From the NCBI GenBank assembly GCA_018823835.1, contig JAHJHT010000004.1, positions 186,001-250,000 of the forward strand: a stretch of 64,000 nucleotides of DNA, in the 5' to 3' direction. The position numbers and the translations under genes are program-made. Each line of letters starts with the position of its first letter. The first letter of the stretch is position 1. The stretch is from Alphaproteobacteria bacterium (GTDB lineage Bacteria > Pseudomonadota > Alphaproteobacteria > Rhizobiales > Rhizobiaceae). The notes under the pieces are model-generated. The model worked only from the letters and a program-made list of their open reading frames with translations, did not search any database and was not told where the DNA came from. Positions 1-8,588 of the stretch are shown piece by piece.

Positions 1-564
1 AACGCCTATGGTGGCAACCTGGAGCCGAAGAGCGCTGCCCATGTCATGCCGATCGGCTCCTTCATCGGCGCCACTGTGCCGCTTGGCGACGACAGCCCGG
101 TGCTGCCCGGCTGGGAATCAGCATCGGACTCGCGCTTCGTGGTACGCTATTTCCGTAAGTCGCCTGACGGGCGCCTGCTGTTTGGCGGGCGCGAGATTTA
201 TGGCGTCAACGACCCCAAAGACATTCACATCCACATCCGCAAGCAGATCGCCGAGATTTACCCGGCGCTGAAGGATGTCGAGATCACGCATGGCTGGGGC
301 GGCTTTGTCGGCATAACCATGCCGCGCAAGCCCTATGTGCGCGAAGTGATGCCGAACGTCATTTCGGCGGGTGGTTATTCCGGCCACGGCGTCATGCTGT
401 CGAACTATGTCGGCAAGCTTTACGCCGAGACCGTTGCCGGCAACCGCGACCGGCTGAAGCTGTTCGAGGAACTGAAGATTCCGGCCTTTCCAGGCGGCCG
501 GCGGTTTCGCGCGCCGCTGCTGTTCTTGGCGCTCAACTGGTTCGCACTGCGCGACCGGATCTAG
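1..564 (+). CDS. FAD-dependent amine oxidoreductase (DAO family), C-terminal part
   Basis: The reading frame is open from base 1 and gives the last 187 residues of a DAO-type flavoprotein; the N-terminal FAD Rossmann motif lies outside the window. The visible part has the substrate-domain pattern of gamma-glutamylputrescine oxidase / glycine oxidase relatives: FGGREIY, a WGGFVGITM stretch, and a C-terminal GGYSGHGVMLSNYVG segment that closes over FAD. These enzymes oxidise amines or secondary amino acids to aldehyde or imine plus ammonia and peroxide. The aldehyde dehydrogenase at 2818-4293 could use such an aldehyde, which would suit polyamine breakdown, but that is inference. Its stop codon shares the bases CTAG (561-564) with the stop of the convergent Mur-ligase-like gene. 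The exact substrate is unknown. Confidence 0.8.
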   Translation, partial: NAYGGNLEPKSAAHVMPIGSFIGATVPLGDDSPVLPGWESASDSRFVVRYFRKSPDGRLLFGGREIYGVNDPKDIHIHIRKQIAEIYPALKDVEITHGWGGFVGITMPRKPYVREVMPNVISAGGYSGHGVMLSNYVGKLYAETVAGNRDRLKLFEELKIPAFPGGRRFRAPLLFLALNWFALRDRI

Positions 565-1877
565 TCACGGTCGAGGCCGGGTCCGCCATCCATCGTCAGG
601 CGCCGACGCTTCTCGCGCCGGCTGAGCGTGGAATGTTCCTCGAAGGGCAGGTCAAAGAGACCGCAGCTGCGACAGTCCACCTGCTTGCCGCAGGCATCGA
701 CCCAGCACTGGACGTCATGCGTGAAGCTCAGCGCGATACGTTCGAGATGCAGGTTCGACGAACCCTTGATGAGGATCAGTTCGTCGGCAACCGCCGTGTG
801 GCGGATGTGATCTGCGGCGGGTTTGACCGAGACGAATTCGTGGAACCTGCCGGTATCCCGGTCTTCCTGCGAGGCCCGCGAACGGTGCGAATTGTCGCCT
901 ACGAAGATCACCTCGTCGCTGGCCTCGCTGGCCGCCTGGTACGCATTGCCGTATTTGCGCGTGGAACCGGCATAATCGGAGATGTGGCCGAGCACGATGC
1001 GCTTGCGCCCTGCGGTGGCGGCGCCGATCATGTCGAAGGCCAGGTTGAGCGAGTGCCAGGGCGCCTTGGCGGTATCGAGAATGAAGTCCGGGCCGCCCGG
1101 GATGGCCATCACCTCGCCCCGAATGATCAGCGGCGCAAAGGTTGCGGCCTGGCTGGCCACGACCTCCGGCGCGATGCCCAGTTCGAGCGCAGTCGCGGCC
1201 GCGGCGGCGACCGGCATCCAGAAGTGGGTGGCCGGGAAGCGTGTTTTCAGCGCCAGGTCGCCGGCAGGCCCGCGCAGGGTGAAGCTCAGCGTGTCGGGAT
1301 AGGCCGCGTGGATGTCGAAGACCCGGTAATCCGCCTCCGGCGAGGTGCCGAAGGTAACTACGCGCTCGCCGGTCAGCGCCGCCATGCCGCGGACATTCTC
1401 GTCGTCGGCGTTGAGGACGACGAGGCCGCCGGGCAGCACGCCCTGGACGAGTGCGGCCTTCTCGGCGGTGACGGCCTCGATCTTGCGGAAGGCGGAATAG
1501 TGCTCGAGCCGGACCAGCGTGACGATGCCGACATGCGGCTTCAGCAGCGCCGTCATGGGGCCGATATCGCCGGGGCCCGCGGCGCCTAGCTCGACGACGA
1601 CGTAGTCAATGCCGCTGTGATCCCTCCGCAGGAATCGCGTCAGCATCCCCATGGTATTGCGGAACAGCTGGCTCGCGGCCGGCGCCTGGCCGGAGATCAT
1701 ATGGGCGAGCAGCGCGGTGGTGGTGGACTTGCCGGAGCTGCCGGTTATGCCGATGTACCGGGCGGTACTGCGCTTGCGCGCACGGCGGGAAAGGAATGCC
1801 CGGTACGCGACTTTGGCGCGCCTGAGCCTCGGCCTAAGCCAGTTCCTGAAGGGTCCGTTCTTATCGAGAAGACGCAT
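561..1877 (-). CDS. Stand-alone Mur ligase-like ATP-dependent ligase
   Basis: A 438-residue protein of the Mur ligase superfamily, closest in feel to MurF-like enzymes, which form an amide bond between a carboxylate and an amino acid or peptide using ATP. The P-loop GITGSSGKST sits at residues 43-52, followed by the central-domain VVVELGAAGPGDI and the C-terminal FILDTAKAPWHSLNLAFD region. It is not in a dcw cluster, so a role in normal peptidoglycan precursor synthesis is unlikely. The C-terminal end carries four cysteines spaced C-x4-C-x5-C-x2-C (C391, C396, C402, C405), which looks like a metal site and is unusual for this family. The start is the ATG just before MRLLDKNG; a longer open frame upstream overlaps the SDR gene and reads as shadow sequence. 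The substrate is unknown. Confidence 0.75.
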   Translation of the reverse strand: MRLLDKNGPFRNWLRPRLRRAKVAYRAFLSRRARKRSTARYIGITGSSGKSTTTALLAHMISGQAPAASQLFRNTMGMLTRFLRRDHSGIDYVVVELGAAGPGDIGPMTALLKPHVGIVTLVRLEHYSAFRKIEAVTAEKAALVQGVLPGGLVVLNADDENVRGMAALTGERVVTFGTSPEADYRVFDIHAAYPDTLSFTLRGPAGDLALKTRFPATHFWMPVAAAAATALELGIAPEVVASQAATFAPLIIRGEVMAIPGGPDFILDTAKAPWHSLNLAFDMIGAATAGRKRIVLGHISDYAGSTRKYGNAYQAASEASDEVIFVGDNSHRSRASQEDRDTGRFHEFVSVKPAADHIRHTAVADELILIKGSSNLHLERIALSFTHDVQCWVDACGKQVDCRSCGLFDLPFEEHSTLSRREKRRRLTMDGGPGLDRD

Positions 1878-2010
1878 GCAGAATGATCCGATTTGACGGC
1901 AAAAACTGGCAAGAAATGCCGAAAAATAGCCAAGTCTTCGAGGAGAGTTGGCCGTCCTAGCTGAAAAGCAGCCCGATACGCGGGTATTCTGCACGAGTTG
2001 CCGTGCATGT

Positions 2011-2760
2011 TCAAATGCAGCGGCCGCCGTCGACCTCCAGCGCCACGCCGGTGATGAAGGCGGCTTCGTCGGAGGCGAGCCAGAGGGCGGCGTTGGCGAT
2101 GTCGAGCGGCGTCGACAGACGGCCGAGCGGGATCGAGGCGCGAAACTTGGCGCGCAACTCTGGCGTGTCCTCGCCCATGAATTTTTCGAGCATGCCGGTC
2201 TCGCCGGCGACGGGACAGAGGCAGTTGACGCGGATGTTCTTCGGCGCCAGTTCGACGGCCATCGACTTGGTGGCGGTGATCGCCCAGCCCTTCGAGGCAT
2301 TGTACCAGGTGAGGCCCGGACGCGGACGCAGGCCGGCGGTCGAAGCGGTGGTCAGGATGACGCCGCCGCCGCGGCGCTCCATCATCGGCACGACGGCGAT
2401 TGCGGCGTGGTAGATCGCCTTCATGTTGACCGCGGTGATGAGGTCGAAGACATCCTCGCCGACTTCCAGCATGTCGCCGTTGCGATGGGTGTAGCCGGCA
2501 TTGTTGACCATGATGTCGACGCCGCCGAAGGAGCTCTTGGCGGCATAGACCATGGCCTCGACATCGGAGCGGACCGAGACGTCCGTGGTGATGGCGATCG
2601 CCGCGCTGCCGATCTCTCCGGCGACGCGTTCGGTACCCTTGGTATTGAGGTCGGCGACAACGACCTTCGCGCCCTCCTCGGCGAAGCGCTTTGCCATGCC
2701 CTCACCAAAACCGGAGGCGGCACCGGTGACGATCGCGACCTTGCCTTGGAGGCGGCTCAT
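2011..2760 (-). CDS. SDR family oxidoreductase
   Basis: A 249-residue classical short-chain dehydrogenase/reductase, the usual length. It has the cofactor motif TGAASGFG (12-19), the NNAG motif (86-89), a catalytic Ser near 140, and the YNASK active site with Tyr153 and Lys157. Asp37 after the second beta strand (VVVADLN) suggests NAD(H) rather than NADP(H). The C-terminus EVDGGRCI is typical of the glucose-1-dehydrogenase / 3-oxoacyl-ACP-reductase-like branch. The ATG before SRLQGKVAIVTG was chosen; an upstream in-frame start would add ten residues without family support. It lies 57 bases downstream of the aldehyde dehydrogenase on the same strand, so the two are probably co-transcribed and may act on the same alcohol/aldehyde route. 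Substrate unknown. Confidence 0.88.
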   Translation of the reverse strand: MSRLQGKVAIVTGAASGFGEGMAKRFAEEGAKVVVADLNTKGTERVAGEIGSAAIAITTDVSVRSDVEAMVYAAKSSFGGVDIMVNNAGYTHRNGDMLEVGEDVFDLITAVNMKAIYHAAIAVVPMMERRGGGVILTTASTAGLRPRPGLTWYNASKGWAITATKSMAVELAPKNIRVNCLCPVAGETGMLEKFMGEDTPELRAKFRASIPLGRLSTPLDIANAALWLASDEAAFITGVALEVDGGRCI

Positions 2761-2817
2761 GATTTGGCTCGCCAGGTTGCGAAGCATGCGGCGCGGAATG
2801 AAGTCATCGAAAAATTC

Positions 2818-4293
2818 TCATCCATGATTGAACACGATCGTCTTGGTGGCAGACATGTCGTAGAGCGCCTCGAACCCTTTTTCGCGGCCGTGGCCGGAGC
2901 GCCTGAAGCCACCGAAGGGAAGCTCGACGCCGCCGCCGGCGCCGTAGGCGTTGACGAAGACCTGACCGGCGCGCACGCGCTTGGCAACGCGGTGCTGGCG
3001 GGCGCCGTCGAGCGTCCAGATTCCGGCGACGAGGCCGTAGTCGGTGGAATTGGCTAGCCGCACGGCCTCCTCCTCACCCTCGAACGGAAACAGCGACAGG
3101 ACCGGCCCGAAGATTTCTTCCTGGGCGATCGGGGCATCCGGGGGGACATCACCGAACAGGACCGGCGCGAAGTAGTAACCACCCGATGGTGCGTCGTTGC
3201 TTACCGAACCGCGCGACAGAACCGGGATGCCGGCGGCCTCGGCGTCGGCGACCATGGCGGCGACGCGGTGGCGCTGCTTTGCACTGATCAGCGCGCCGAG
3301 ATCGAGGTCGGCCTCGTGCGGGCCGGCGACGAGTTTTGAGAAGCGCTCGGCCAGGGCATTGGCCACGCGGTCATAGACCGGGCGCTCGATCAGCACGCGG
3401 CTGCCCGCCGAGCAGGTCTGGCCGCCGTTCTGGATCACCGCGTTGACGAGGACCGGCAGCGCCCTGTCGAGATCGGCATCGGCAAAGACGATCTGCGGCG
3501 ACTTTCCGCCGAGTTCCATGGTGACGCCGCGGTTGTTGCGGGCGGCGGCCTGCTGGATCGCCGTGCCGGTGGCGGGCGAACCGGTGAAGGTGACGTAGTC
3601 GACACCGGGGTGGCCCGAGAGTGCCGCGCCCGCCGTGGCGCCATAGCCGGTGACGACATTGAAGACGCCGGCCGGAATGCCGGCTTCGAGCGCCAGTTCG
3701 GCGATCCGGATGGTGGTTAGCGAGGCGTCCTCGGCCGGCTTGACGACAAGCGTGTTGCCCATGGCGAGCGCGGCGCCGGCAACGCGGGCGAGAATCTGCA
3801 GCGGATAGTTCCACGGAATGATGCCGGCGACGACGCCATGCGGCTCGCGCAGCGTGAGCGCCGTGTAGCCTTCCAGAAAGGGAATGGTCTGGCCGTGGAT
3901 CTTGTCACCGGCGCCGCCGTAGAACTCGTAATAGCGGATGGCGGCGGTGACATCGGCCCGGCCCTGGCGCAGCGGCTTGCCGGTGTCGCGCGATTCGAGT
4001 GCGGCGAGTTCGGTCGCGTTCTCTTCGACCAGCCGCGACAACCGGGTCAGCAGCCGGCCGCGCTCGAAGGCCGGCATCGCCGGCCACGGACCGGCCTCGA
4101 AGGCGTGGCGCGCGGCGCCCACAGCCAGGCCCACATCTGCCTCGCCCGAGGCCGGAATGGAGGCGAAAGCCTTGCCGTCGGACGGGCAAAGGACATCGAT
4201 TCGCTCGCCCGAAAGAGCGTCCGCGTGCTTGCCATTCACCAGTTGCTGGAACGCACGGCCGTCGGCGACATCTGTCGAAATATGTGCACCCAC
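2818..4293 (-). CDS. Aldehyde dehydrogenase family protein
   Basis: An NAD(P)-dependent aldehyde dehydrogenase of 491 residues, the normal family size. The Asn of PWNYPLQ (about residue 162), the general base Glu260 in MELGGKSP and the nucleophile Cys294 in GQTCSAGS are all present, so it should be active and convert an aldehyde to its acid. It resembles the betaine-aldehyde / gamma-aminobutyraldehyde branch. The GTG at 4293 was chosen because AAAGGAG lies eight bases upstream; another GTG at 4320 is in frame but would place that ribosome site inside the gene. It leads a two-gene unit with the SDR and is divergent from zwf. With the amine oxidoreductase at the window start it could serve polyamine or amine catabolism, but that is inferred. 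Confidence 0.88.
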   Translation of the reverse strand: MGAHISTDVADGRAFQQLVNGKHADALSGERIDVLCPSDGKAFASIPASGEADVGLAVGAARHAFEAGPWPAMPAFERGRLLTRLSRLVEENATELAALESRDTGKPLRQGRADVTAAIRYYEFYGGAGDKIHGQTIPFLEGYTALTLREPHGVVAGIIPWNYPLQILARVAGAALAMGNTLVVKPAEDASLTTIRIAELALEAGIPAGVFNVVTGYGATAGAALSGHPGVDYVTFTGSPATGTAIQQAAARNNRGVTMELGGKSPQIVFADADLDRALPVLVNAVIQNGGQTCSAGSRVLIERPVYDRVANALAERFSKLVAGPHEADLDLGALISAKQRHRVAAMVADAEAAGIPVLSRGSVSNDAPSGGYYFAPVLFGDVPPDAPIAQEEIFGPVLSLFPFEGEEEAVRLANSTDYGLVAGIWTLDGARQHRVAKRVRAGQVFVNAYGAGGGVELPFGGFRRSGHGREKGFEALYDMSATKTIVFNHG

Positions 4294-4403
4294 CGCCGAT
4301 TCTCCTTTGAATTTTGTCACAGGCCCGCTCTATGGTGCCACCGCCGAGCCGGCAGGACCAGTGGCTGGATCGGCATATGTGACACCTTGGCACTGGTCAT
4401 TTT

Positions 4404-4413
4404 AAATCGATTT
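4404..4413. promoter_or_regulatory. Palindromic candidate operator upstream of zwf
   Basis: The bases AAATCGATTT form a perfect 10-base palindrome in an AT-rich patch, 38 bases before the zwf ATG and within the divergent gap to the aldehyde dehydrogenase. Its central CG dyad is of the kind LacI-family repressors bind. The regulator is not in the window, so the role is a guess. Confidence 0.35.
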
Positions 4414-4451
4414 GATTATCTTGCTGCACTGCGGCATCAAGCGGACAAGCC

Positions 4452-5924
4452 ATGACAAGCCAGATCATTCCAGTCGACCCGTTCGACTTCATCATCTTCG
4501 GAGGCACGGGCGACCTGTCCGAGCGCAAGCTCCTGCCGGCGCTCTATCACCGGCAGTGCGATCACCAGTTTTCGGAGCCGACGCGCATCATCGGGACCTC
4601 GCGGTCCAAGATGAGCGACGAGGAGTTCCGGACCTTTGCCAGAAAGGCGATCAAGGAGCATGTAAAGCCCGAATATATCGACAAGAAGGAACTGGACACC
4701 TTCCTGGCGCGGCTGAGCTACGTGCCCGCCGACGCCAGCAACGGCGAGGGTTTCGACAAGCTGAAAAAGGCGATCGGCGACAGCAAGGCCATCCGCGCCT
4801 TCTATCTGGCGGTCGCGCCGTCGCTGTTCGGCATGATCTCGAACCGGATCAAGGAGCACAAGCTCGTCACCGAGAACTCGCGCATCGTGGTGGAGAAGCC
4901 GATCGGCCGCGACCTCGCCTCGGCGAAGGAACTGAACGACCAGATCGGCGCCAATTTCGGCGAGCACCAGATATTCCGCATCGACCATTATCTCGGCAAG
5001 GAGACGGTGCAGAACCTGATGGCGTTGCGTTTTGCCAATGCGCTCTACGAACCCTTGTGGAACTCGGCCCATATCGACCATGTGCAGATCACGGTGGCAG
5101 AGACGGTCGGTCTGGAAGACCGCGTGACCTACTACGACAAGGCCGGCGCGCTGCGCGACATGGTGCAGAACCACATGCTGCAACTGCTGTGCCTCGTCGC
5201 CATGGAGGCGCCGCCCTCGATGGACGCCAATTCGGTGCGCGACGAGAAGCTGAAGGTGCTGCGCTCGCTGACGCGGGTGAACGGGCAGGAAGCGCCGAAG
5301 TCGACGGTGCGCGGCCAGTACCGCGCGGGCGCATCGGCCGGCGGCGCCGTGAAGGGTTATGCCGAGGAACTGGGCACCAAGGAAAGCAACACGGAAACCT
5401 TCGTGGCGCTGAAGGCCGAGATCGCCAATTGGCGCTGGGCCGGCGTGCCGTTCTACCTGAGGACCGGCAAGCGACTGGCCACGCGGGTGTCGGAGATCGT
5501 CATCGAGTTCAAGCCGATCCCGCACAACATCTTCGGCGACAGCGCCGGCAACGTCTCGCCCAACCAGCTGGTGATCCGGCTGCAGCCGGACGAGGGCGTA
5601 AAGCAGTACATCATGATCAAGGACCCGGGTCCGGGCGGCATGCGGCTCAGGCAGATCCCGCTCGACATGATCTTCGCGCAGAGCTTCGACGGGCGCTCGC
5701 CCGACGCCTACGAGCGACTGATCATGGACGTGATCCGCGGCAACCAGACGCTGTTCATGCGGCGCGACGAGGTCGAGGCGGCATGGGCCTGGGTCGATCC
5801 GATCCTCTCGGCCTGGGCCGACAGCCGGCAGGAAGCGCAGGGCTACACGGCCGGCACCTGGGGCCCGTCCGCCTCCATCGCACTCATCGAGCGCGACGGC
5901 CGGACCTGGCACGAGAGCAGTTGA
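4452..5924 (+). CDS. zwf: Glucose-6-phosphate 1-dehydrogenase
   Basis: Oxidises glucose-6-phosphate to 6-phosphoglucono-1,5-lactone with NAD(P)+, the entry step to the Entner-Doudoroff and oxidative pentose phosphate routes in the cytoplasm. The 490-residue length is normal. The cofactor motif GGTGDLSERK is at residues 17-26, the substrate/active-site motif RIDHYLGKE at 176-184, and EKPIGRDL near 148. It is the first gene of a zwf-pgl-edd operon: its TGA overlaps the pgl ATG by one base (TGATG), so the two are translationally coupled. The palindrome at 4404-4413 may be its operator. Confidence 0.97.
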   Translation: MTSQIIPVDPFDFIIFGGTGDLSERKLLPALYHRQCDHQFSEPTRIIGTSRSKMSDEEFRTFARKAIKEHVKPEYIDKKELDTFLARLSYVPADASNGEGFDKLKKAIGDSKAIRAFYLAVAPSLFGMISNRIKEHKLVTENSRIVVEKPIGRDLASAKELNDQIGANFGEHQIFRIDHYLGKETVQNLMALRFANALYEPLWNSAHIDHVQITVAETVGLEDRVTYYDKAGALRDMVQNHMLQLLCLVAMEAPPSMDANSVRDEKLKVLRSLTRVNGQEAPKSTVRGQYRAGASAGGAVKGYAEELGTKESNTETFVALKAEIANWRWAGVPFYLRTGKRLATRVSEIVIEFKPIPHNIFGDSAGNVSPNQLVIRLQPDEGVKQYIMIKDPGPGGMRLRQIPLDMIFAQSFDGRSPDAYERLIMDVIRGNQTLFMRRDEVEAAWAWVDPILSAWADSRQEAQGYTAGTWGPSASIALIERDGRTWHESS

Positions 5925-6625
5925 TGGGCGAAGAGATCCGGCCGGACCGGCGCATATTCGACAGCCGCGCGAAGCTCGCAAAGGCTCTGGCCGAGGCGGT
6001 GTCAAGGGTGCTTTCCGGCGCCATCGAATCGCGCGGAGAAGCGTTTCTCGCCGTCTCGGGCGGCTCGACACCCGGGCTGTTCTTCGCCGAGCTTTCCGGA
6101 ATGCCGCTAGACTGGAGCAAGGTGACGGTGACGCTGATCGACGAGCGGCTGGTTCCGGCGTCTTCGCCCCGTTCCAACGCCGCACTTGCCATGGGCAAGC
6201 TGTTGCAGGGTCCGGCGGCGGCAGCACGCTTCGTCGGGCTCTACCAGGAGGCCGACAGCGCCGAACAGGCGGCGAAGCTCGCCGGCGAGGCGCTTCAAGA
6301 ATTGCCCTGGCCGCTCGATGCGGCCATCCTCGGCATGGGAACGGACGGGCACACGGCGTCGTTCTTTCCCGATGCCGATAACCTCGAGGCGCTGCTCGAT
6401 CCCGACCAGAAAGCGGTCGTCTTGCCCGTCCATGCGGCAAGCGCGGTGGAGCCGCGGCTGACGCTGACGCTCGCCACGATCGTCAAGGCGCGGTTTCTCG
6501 GGCTGCATATCGAGGGCGTCGAGAAGGGGGCCGTGCTGGACCGTGCCTGCAATGGCGAAGACCTGCCCATCCGGGCAGTCCTCGACCAGGCATCACGGCC
6601 GGTGCAGATATACTGGGCCGAATAG
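5924..6625 (+). CDS. pgl: 6-phosphogluconolactonase
   Basis: Hydrolyses 6-phosphogluconolactone to 6-phosphogluconate. The 233-residue protein is of the DevB/NagB-like type. It shows the LAVSGGSTPGLFF phosphate-binding loop, the VTLIDERLVP strand and the LGMGTDGHTASFFPD motif with the conserved catalytic-region His, all characteristic of this family. The ATG overlaps the zwf stop by one base. It sits between zwf and edd, so its product passes directly to the dehydratase. A 71-base gap carrying a hairpin separates it from edd. Confidence 0.95.
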   Translation: MGEEIRPDRRIFDSRAKLAKALAEAVSRVLSGAIESRGEAFLAVSGGSTPGLFFAELSGMPLDWSKVTVTLIDERLVPASSPRSNAALAMGKLLQGPAAAARFVGLYQEADSAEQAAKLAGEALQELPWPLDAAILGMGTDGHTASFFPDADNLEALLDPDQKAVVLPVHAASAVEPRLTLTLATIVKARFLGLHIEGVEKGAVLDRACNGEDLPIRAVLDQASRPVQIYWAE

Positions 6626-6636
6626 GCCCTCACATA

Positions 6637-6677
6637 CATGTCCGGTTCGGAAAGGCTTCCCACTTTTCCGGGACATG
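6637..6677 (+). other. Intergenic nested hairpin between pgl and edd
   Basis: Outer arms CATGTCC (6637-6643) and GGACATG (6671-6677) enclose inner arms CGGAAAG (6648-6654) and CTTTTCCG (6663-6670), the inner pair with one bulge. No T-run follows, so it is not a classical terminator. It could be an RNA processing or stability element that sets edd level relative to zwf-pgl, or an operator. The pairing was found by eye. Confidence 0.4.
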
Positions 6678-6696
6678 CTGAACAAGGACGAGTTCG

Positions 6697-8520
6697 ATGA
6701 CGGCAAGAAAAGACATCGAAGCGATAACTGAACGCATTCGCGAGCGTTCCAAGCCGGCGCGCGGCCTCTACCTCGATCGCGTCGAGCAGGCGTCGCAGAA
6801 GACCGCCAACCGCAGCGTGCTTTCCTGCGGAAACCTGGCACACGGCTTCGCAGTGTGCAGTCCGACCGATAAGGTCGCGCTCAGCGGCGAGAAAGTACCC
6901 AATCTCGGCATCATCACCTCCTATAACGACATGCTGTCGGCGCATCAGCCCTTCGAGAATTTCCCGCAGACGATTAAGCACGCGGCACGCGAGGCCGGCG
7001 GCATCGCGCAGGTGGCCGGCGGCGTGCCGGCAATGTGCGACGGCGTCACGCAGGGCCAGCCAGGCATGGAACTGTCGCTGTTCTCGCGCGACGTGATCGC
7101 CATGGCGGCGGCCATCGGCCTGTCGCACAACATGTTCGACGCGGCGGTCTATCTCGGCGTCTGCGACAAGATCGTGCCGGGCCTGACCATCGCGGCGCTG
7201 ACCTTCGGCCATCTGCCGGCGGTGTTCATTCCGGCCGGGCCGATGACGACCGGCCTGCCCAACGACGAGAAGGCGAAGATCCGCCAGCTGTTTGCCGAGG
7301 GCAAGGTCGGCCGCGCCGAATTGCTGGACGCCGAATCCAAGTCCTATCACGGCCCGGGCACCTGCACCTTCTACGGCACGGCGAACTCCAACCAGATGCT
7401 GATGGAGATCATGGGCCTGCACACGCCGGGCGCCTCCTTCGTCAATCCCGGCACGCCGCTGCGCGACGCGCTGACGCGCGAGGCGGCCAAGCGCGCACTG
7501 GCGATCACCGCGCTAGGCAACGCCTACACACCGGTCGGCCGGATGATCGACGAGCGGTCGATCGTCAACGGCATCGTCGGGCTGCACGCCACCGGCGGCT
7601 CGACCAACCACACGATCCACCTGATCGCCATGGCGGCAGCGGCCGGCATCGCCATCACCTGGCAGGACATTTCCGACCTGTCGGAAGCGACGCCGCTGCT
7701 GGCGCGCGTCTATCCGAACGGGCTGGCCGACGTGAACCATTTCCACGCAGCGGGCGGACTCGGCTTCCTGATTCGCGAGTTGCTCGATGCCGGGCTACTG
7801 CACGAGGACGTGCAGACAGTGTGGGGCGAAGGGCTGCGGCCCTATACTGTGGAGGCGAAGCTCGGCGGGGACGGCAGCGTGGTGCGCGAGCCAGCACCCG
7901 CAAAGAGCGGCGACGAGAAGGTGCTCGCCCCGTTCCCCAAGGCATTCCAGCCGACCGGCGGGCTGAAGGTTCTTTCGGGCAATCTCGGCCATGCGATCAT
8001 CAAGACCTCGGCGGTGAAGCCGGAGCGACGGCTGATCGAAGCACCGGCGCTGGTGCTCGACAGCCAGCAGGCGTTGCACGATGCCTTCAAGGCCGGCGAA
8101 CTCGACCGCGACCTCGTGGCCGTCGTGCGGTTCCAGGGACCGAAGGCCAACGGCATGCCGGAACTGCACAAGCTGACCACCGTGCTCGGCATCCTGCAGG
8201 ACCGAGGACACAAGGTGGCGCTGGTGACCGACGGGCGCATGTCGGGCGCATCCGGCAAGGTGCCGGCGGCAATCCACGTGACGCCGGAAGCCGTTGAAGG
8301 CGGCGTGATTGGCAAGATCCAGAACGGCGATATGATCCGGGTCGACGCCGATGGCGGGCTGCTGGAAGTGCTGGTGGCGCCCGACGTGCTGGCGCAGAGA
8401 AGCTGCATCGTGCCCGATCTCTCGGATAACGAGCATGGCATGGGGCGTGAGCTTTTCGCCGGCTTCCGCGAACTTGTGGCGCGGGCAGACCAGGGCGCGA
8501 GCGCCTTCGGCATCGTATAA
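6697..8520 (+). CDS. edd: Phosphogluconate dehydratase
   Basis: Dehydrates 6-phosphogluconate to 2-keto-3-deoxy-6-phosphogluconate, the defining step of the Entner-Doudoroff pathway. The 607 residues match the family. IlvD/Edd-family landmarks are present: [16 protein letters not shown] near the N-terminus, [22 protein letters not shown] with an iron-sulfur Cys, [14 protein letters not shown], the HATGGSTNH segment and the C-terminal [16 protein letters not shown] signature. It ends the zwf-pgl-edd operon; the aldolase gene eda is not adjacent and must lie elsewhere. A strong terminator follows at 8545-8567. Confidence 0.97.
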   Translation: MTARKDIEAITERIRERSKPARGLYLDRVEQASQKTANRSVLSCGNLAHGFAVCSPTDKVALSGEKVPNLGIITSYNDMLSAHQPFENFPQTIKHAAREAGGIAQVAGGVPAMCDGVTQGQPGMELSLFSRDVIAMAAAIGLSHNMFDAAVYLGVCDKIVPGLTIAALTFGHLPAVFIPAGPMTTGLPNDEKAKIRQLFAEGKVGRAELLDAESKSYHGPGTCTFYGTANSNQMLMEIMGLHTPGASFVNPGTPLRDALTREAAKRALAITALGNAYTPVGRMIDERSIVNGIVGLHATGGSTNHTIHLIAMAAAAGIAITWQDISDLSEATPLLARVYPNGLADVNHFHAAGGLGFLIRELLDAGLLHEDVQTVWGEGLRPYTVEAKLGGDGSVVREPAPAKSGDEKVLAPFPKAFQPTGGLKVLSGNLGHAIIKTSAVKPERRLIEAPALVLDSQQALHDAFKAGELDRDLVAVVRFQGPKANGMPELHKLTTVLGILQDRGHKVALVTDGRMSGASGKVPAAIHVTPEAVEGGVIGKIQNGDMIRVDADGGLLEVLVAPDVLAQRSCIVPDLSDNEHGMGRELFAGFRELVARADQGASAFGIV

Positions 8521-8544
8521 GTCCGCTGCTGAACCGGACAAACT

Positions 8545-8567
8545 AAGGGCGGCCCGAGGCCGCCCTT
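8545..8567. terminator. Bidirectional rho-independent terminator
   Basis: Ten-base perfect arms AAGGGCGGCC and GGCCGCCCTT around the loop CGA, with the right arm running into TTTT on the + strand and the left arm giving A/T on the other strand. It sits between the convergent edd and vWA genes and can serve both. Confidence 0.85.
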
Positions 8568-8588
8568 TTCATTTGGACTACAGCGAAG

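Noticed and set aside
1878-2300. N-terminal extension of the Mur-ligase-like frame
   Set aside because: It lies over the SDR gene in another frame and reads as Arg/Ser/Pro-rich shadow; the family pattern starts after the ATG at 1877.
4437-6440. A 667-codon open frame on the minus strand opposite zwf and pgl
   Set aside because: It is antisense to two clear enzymes with conserved motifs, and its composition (Arg, Ala, His, Val rich) is that of a high-GC shadow frame.
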